The notes beneath the pieces were generated by a model. The model did no database searches and had not been told where the DNA came from. It was given only the letters and a program-made list of their open reading frames with translations. Shown one piece after another: positions 5,233-6,897 of a DNA stretch of 6,897 nucleotides. The translations under genes were made by a program, and so were the position numbers. Source of the stretch: Candidatus Nitrosocosmicus sp. (GTDB taxonomy: Archaea; Thermoproteota; Nitrososphaeria; Nitrososphaerales; Nitrososphaeraceae); assembly GCA_030452275.1 (NCBI GenBank), contig JAKDMR010000111.1:1-6897 (forward strand). Reading direction: 5' to 3'. Within the stretch, counting starts at the first letter, position 1, and every line of letters starts with the position of its first letter.

Positions 5233-5239
5233 TTTTTTT
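5233..5239 (+). terminator. Oligo-T terminator after the 82-aa gene
   Basis: Seven consecutive T residues about 30 bases after the 82-aa stop codon, fitting an intrinsic archaeal terminator. No strong hairpin precedes it. Confidence 0.45.
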
Positions 5240-5270
5240 ACCCTAAATCTTCACAGTTTCTTGATTTAAT

Positions 5271-5300
5271 CGTTACTAAAATTGGTAGCGGGTTCGATGG
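5271..5300 (+). repeat. Degenerate intergenic repeat, copy 2
   Basis: Matches 30-59 at 26 of 30 bases in the same orientation (cgttactaaaat then agcgggttcg and tgg). The two copies bracket the whole peptide locus, about 5.2 kb apart. That could be coincidence of a dispersed repeat or could mark the edges of a transferred segment. Confidence 0.55.
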
Positions 5301-5301
5301 T

Positions 5302-5321
5302 ATGTGAAACAAATTTGACTC
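5302..5321 (+). repeat. 20-base direct repeat, first copy
   Basis: Matches 5533-5552 at 17 of 20 bases, sharing the core acaaatttga. It directly follows repeat copy 2, so the two may belong to one larger decayed element. Confidence 0.4.
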
Positions 5322-5532
5322 AATTCAATCACTCCATTCGTATCAACAACAAATGACTAAATTTAATACTTTTAAATGATGTTCAGATTTAGTCGGTTCA
5401 CTTTGTCATGCTCTTTATGGTGGGCAATAGAACTTCAATTGACCGATCCAGAGGCCTCATACCGATACGGGTTCACAAGCGTTGACTAAAAATATACAGA
5501 TTTTAAAACACCTATAGTAAGGGACTAAAGGC

Positions 5533-5552
5533 ATGTAATACAAATTTGAGTC
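5533..5552 (+). repeat. 20-base direct repeat, second copy
   Basis: Partner of 5302-5321 (17 of 20 bases identical, same orientation, 231 bases apart). It lies in non-coding DNA upstream of the cyclase gene. Confidence 0.4.
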
Positions 5553-5712
5553 GAGTTTTGGATTGATTGTTATTAATTATTGCATTCTAAACAAACTGAA
5601 GTAATAGTACTATCTGAAAAGACACTTGAAAATTTGTCAAAAGCGGAGCCATATCAATTCGTGTAGGATGTCGTGAATATCCAACCGCTAGTATAACAAA
5701 CATTTAGATTCG

Positions 5713-5719
5713 CATAAAA
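5713..5719 (+). promoter_or_regulatory. Possible TATA box for the cyclase gene
   Basis: CATAAAA at -27 to -21 from the ATG at 5740, the same spacing as the other boxes in the window but a poorer match. The bases just before the ATG (agagaagag) are purine-rich and could act as a weak ribosome-binding site instead. Confidence 0.32.
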
Positions 5720-5739
5720 GAATTGTTGATAGAGAAGAG

Positions 5740-6420
5740 ATGATCAAAGATATTGATGTTGGCAAGGATGATCTAGTGAAATATTTTGATTCAAAGATTT
5801 TCGACATTTTGAATGACCCTGAGCAGCGAACATTGAAAAACAAATATCTGTCAGTGGTATTTTGGGATATCAGCGGATTTGCTAATTTATGCAACAAGTT
5901 GGTTGATGAGCCATTTGCAATAACTAAACTTTTAAAATTATATTTTCAAGAAGCAAATGATATTATTCATAGATATGATGGAATAATAGATAAATTCATC
6001 GGAGATGGAGTAATGGCATATTTTGGATATTCCTCAAATGAAAAACAAGAAATTGCGTCACACACAATTAACGCAGCATTAGATTTGAGAGAAAAATTTG
6101 AAGACATTAAACTATATTGGTCAACTAAATTCGTTGATAAATCGATTAGTTTAGATGATGTATATTTGAAATGCGGTATTCATATAGGGAACGTTTTGTT
6201 TGGACTATTAGAAACTAAATTTAGGAATCAAATAACTCTTGTAGGCACGAATGTTAATTTCGCAAGTAGATTAGAAGGAATAGCAGAAAAAAATCAAATA
6301 ATTGTTTCAAAAGAGATGATTGATCTTATAGGGAATAGGTATTATTTTGATACAATTACTCATGATATTCATGCATATGGAAAAACTGAGGTATTCAACA
6401 TTAAAGGAAAAAGAGAGTAG
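5740..6420 (+). CDS. Class III adenylate/guanylate cyclase domain protein
   Basis: A 226-residue soluble protein made almost entirely of one class III nucleotidyl cyclase domain (about 35-222), with a short N-terminal segment and no receiver, HAMP, CHASE or membrane part. Metal-binding aspartates are D43 (VVFWDISGFANLC) and D89 (KFIGDGVMAYFG). The substrate-selecting Lys is K85, and the transition-state Asn and Arg are N173 and R177 (GTNVNFASRLEG). The second base-selecting position carries Thr (T170) rather than Asp; Lys plus Thr is known in some adenylate cyclases, so ATP to cAMP is the likelier reaction. The domain works as a homodimer in this family. It is separated from the peptide locus by more than 500 bases and divergent from the bulk of it, with no sign of co-regulation. 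Minus-strand frames over it (5688-5897, 6307-6507) are shadows. Confidence 0.92.
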   Translation: MIKDIDVGKDDLVKYFDSKIFDILNDPEQRTLKNKYLSVVFWDISGFANLCNKLVDEPFAITKLLKLYFQEANDIIHRYDGIIDKFIGDGVMAYFGYSSNEKQEIASHTINAALDLREKFEDIKLYWSTKFVDKSISLDDVYLKCGIHIGNVLFGLLETKFRNQITLVGTNVNFASRLEGIAEKNQIIVSKEMIDLIGNRYYFDTITHDIHAYGKTEVFNIKGKRE

Positions 6421-6897
6421 AAATAAGATTCTCATATTTGACCCTATTAGATAAAAAGGAGAGGTTGATTGATCTTTTCGCTCTGCTGTGAATTCTGCGG
6501 TTAGCACTTAGGATACAAGGGTTTTCAAAATAAAACATTAGAGTGCTATTGTATAATTTTAACTAATTCTTCCAAGTCATAACTACAAGGCATTCGGTTG
6601 GGCGCTGTGGGATTATGTTCCAACATGGTATGGTGGTTCGGCGGAAGTCATCGATATCTGAGGGTGAGAAAAAAGCACTAGAGTATTAAGAAATTTAAAG
6701 AATATAAAGAATATAATCAGCATGCACTCTTATAGATAATTACCAGATTCGTATATATCAAATTTAAGGGAAAGGAATTAACAAAATTAACATTTTTATC
6801 GATAACCCCAAGATATGACTGGATAAGTGGAATCATACCGCCTCGACAAATTACAAAATGAACTATTCTTAAATATAAACAAAACAATAGTATATGA
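6421..6897. other. Intergenic stretch, no gene supported
   Basis: Nearly 480 bases to the window edge without a convincing gene. It contains a copy of the ggttcgg repeat core at 6635-6651. Two short frames were seen, 24 codons from about 6617 (+) and 39 codons from about 6836 (-), with no recognisable product. A small tandem agaatata(a) motif occurs near 6699-6716. No clear terminator follows the cyclase gene. Confidence 0.45.
6635..6651 (+). repeat. Degenerate intergenic repeat, copy 3 (partial)
   Basis: ggttcggcggaagtcat matches 50-66 (ggttcggtggaaatcat) at 15 of 17 bases. The following tcgatatctgagg is a scrambled version of the GATATC-centred palindrome beside copy 1. It lies in non-coding DNA beyond the cyclase gene. 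Confidence 0.45.

Larger units (their letters stand above)
5240..5712. other. Intergenic stretch with repeat copies, no gene
   Basis: No frame here has both a start and convincing protein character. The stretch holds repeat copy 2 (5271-5300), a 20-base degenerate direct repeat (5302-5321 and 5533-5552) and a further gggttc core near 5468. A 25-codon ATG frame at 5408-5485 and an open frame without ATG around 5576-5663 look like chance or decayed fragments. The mosaic of decayed repeats suggests an old insertion site. Confidence 0.45.

Noticed and set aside
5576..5663. Open frame with protein-like stretch (VLSEKTLENLSKAEPYQF) upstream of the cyclase
   Set aside because: No ATG start, only about 28 codons, and bounded by stops; could be a gene fragment but cannot be supported.
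5688..6507. Two minus-strand frames (5688-5897, 6307-6507) over and beside the cyclase gene
   Set aside because: They overlap a well-supported cyclase reading frame and have no recognisable protein features.
6717..6836. 39-codon minus-strand frame near the right edge
   Set aside because: Short, without a recognisable motif or promoter; within the length expected by chance in AT-rich DNA.
1..6897. CRISPR array, rRNA or complete IS element
   Set aside because: No regularly spaced repeats, no rRNA-like GC-rich block and no transposase frame were seen on either strand.

Overview
The window is AT-rich (about one third G+C by eye). It looks archaeal, and the best guess is an ammonia-oxidising Nitrososphaeria (Nitrososphaera/Nitrosocosmicus-like) genome. 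The basis is indirect. Most starts lack a clear Shine-Dalgarno sequence but have an A/T box about 22-29 bases upstream, the spacing expected for leaderless archaeal transcripts. Short oligo-T runs follow some stops. The taxonomic call is inference; no rRNA, tRNA or universal marker is present.

The main content (about 150-5240) is a compact gene set that looks like an uncharacterised RiPP (ribosomally made, post-translationally modified peptide) locus of the PatA/PatG type. On the minus strand, in transcription order, it holds: a stand-alone protein matching the C-terminal domain of PatG-type 'cyanobactin maturation' proteases (3812-4786); a subtilisin-family S8 peptidase with an intact triad (2885-3784); a 74-residue Cys-rich peptide (2543-2767); a 128-residue Trp/Pro-rich protein (1966-2352); a radical SAM enzyme (799-1833); and, after a gap, a 71-residue Cys-rich peptide (152-367). 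A third Cys-rich peptide (82 residues, 4953-5201) is divergent from the PatG-C gene on the plus strand.

The three Cys-rich peptides differ in their C-terminal halves but share a short N-terminal motif, P-[G/S]-F-[T/V]-[A/G], within the first 15 residues. This is what a common leader recognised by one shared maturation machinery would look like. The proposed logic, which is inference, is that the PatG-C protein and/or the radical SAM enzyme bind or modify the peptides and the S8 peptidase cuts them. In cyanobactin-type proteins the S8 and PatG-C domains lie on one chain in the order S8 then PatG-C; here they are two genes, 27 bp apart, in the opposite order. No transporter or immunity gene is visible in the window.

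The right part (5740-6420) carries a separate gene on the plus strand for a small soluble class III adenylate/guanylate cyclase domain protein. Nothing in the sequence ties it to the peptide locus.

The intergenic stretches (1-151, 368-798, 5202-5739, 6421-6897) hold no convincing genes. They do hold copies of a degenerate GC-richer repeat built around 'gcgggttcg' and a perfect 18-bp palindrome, which may be remnants of a mobile or structured element.
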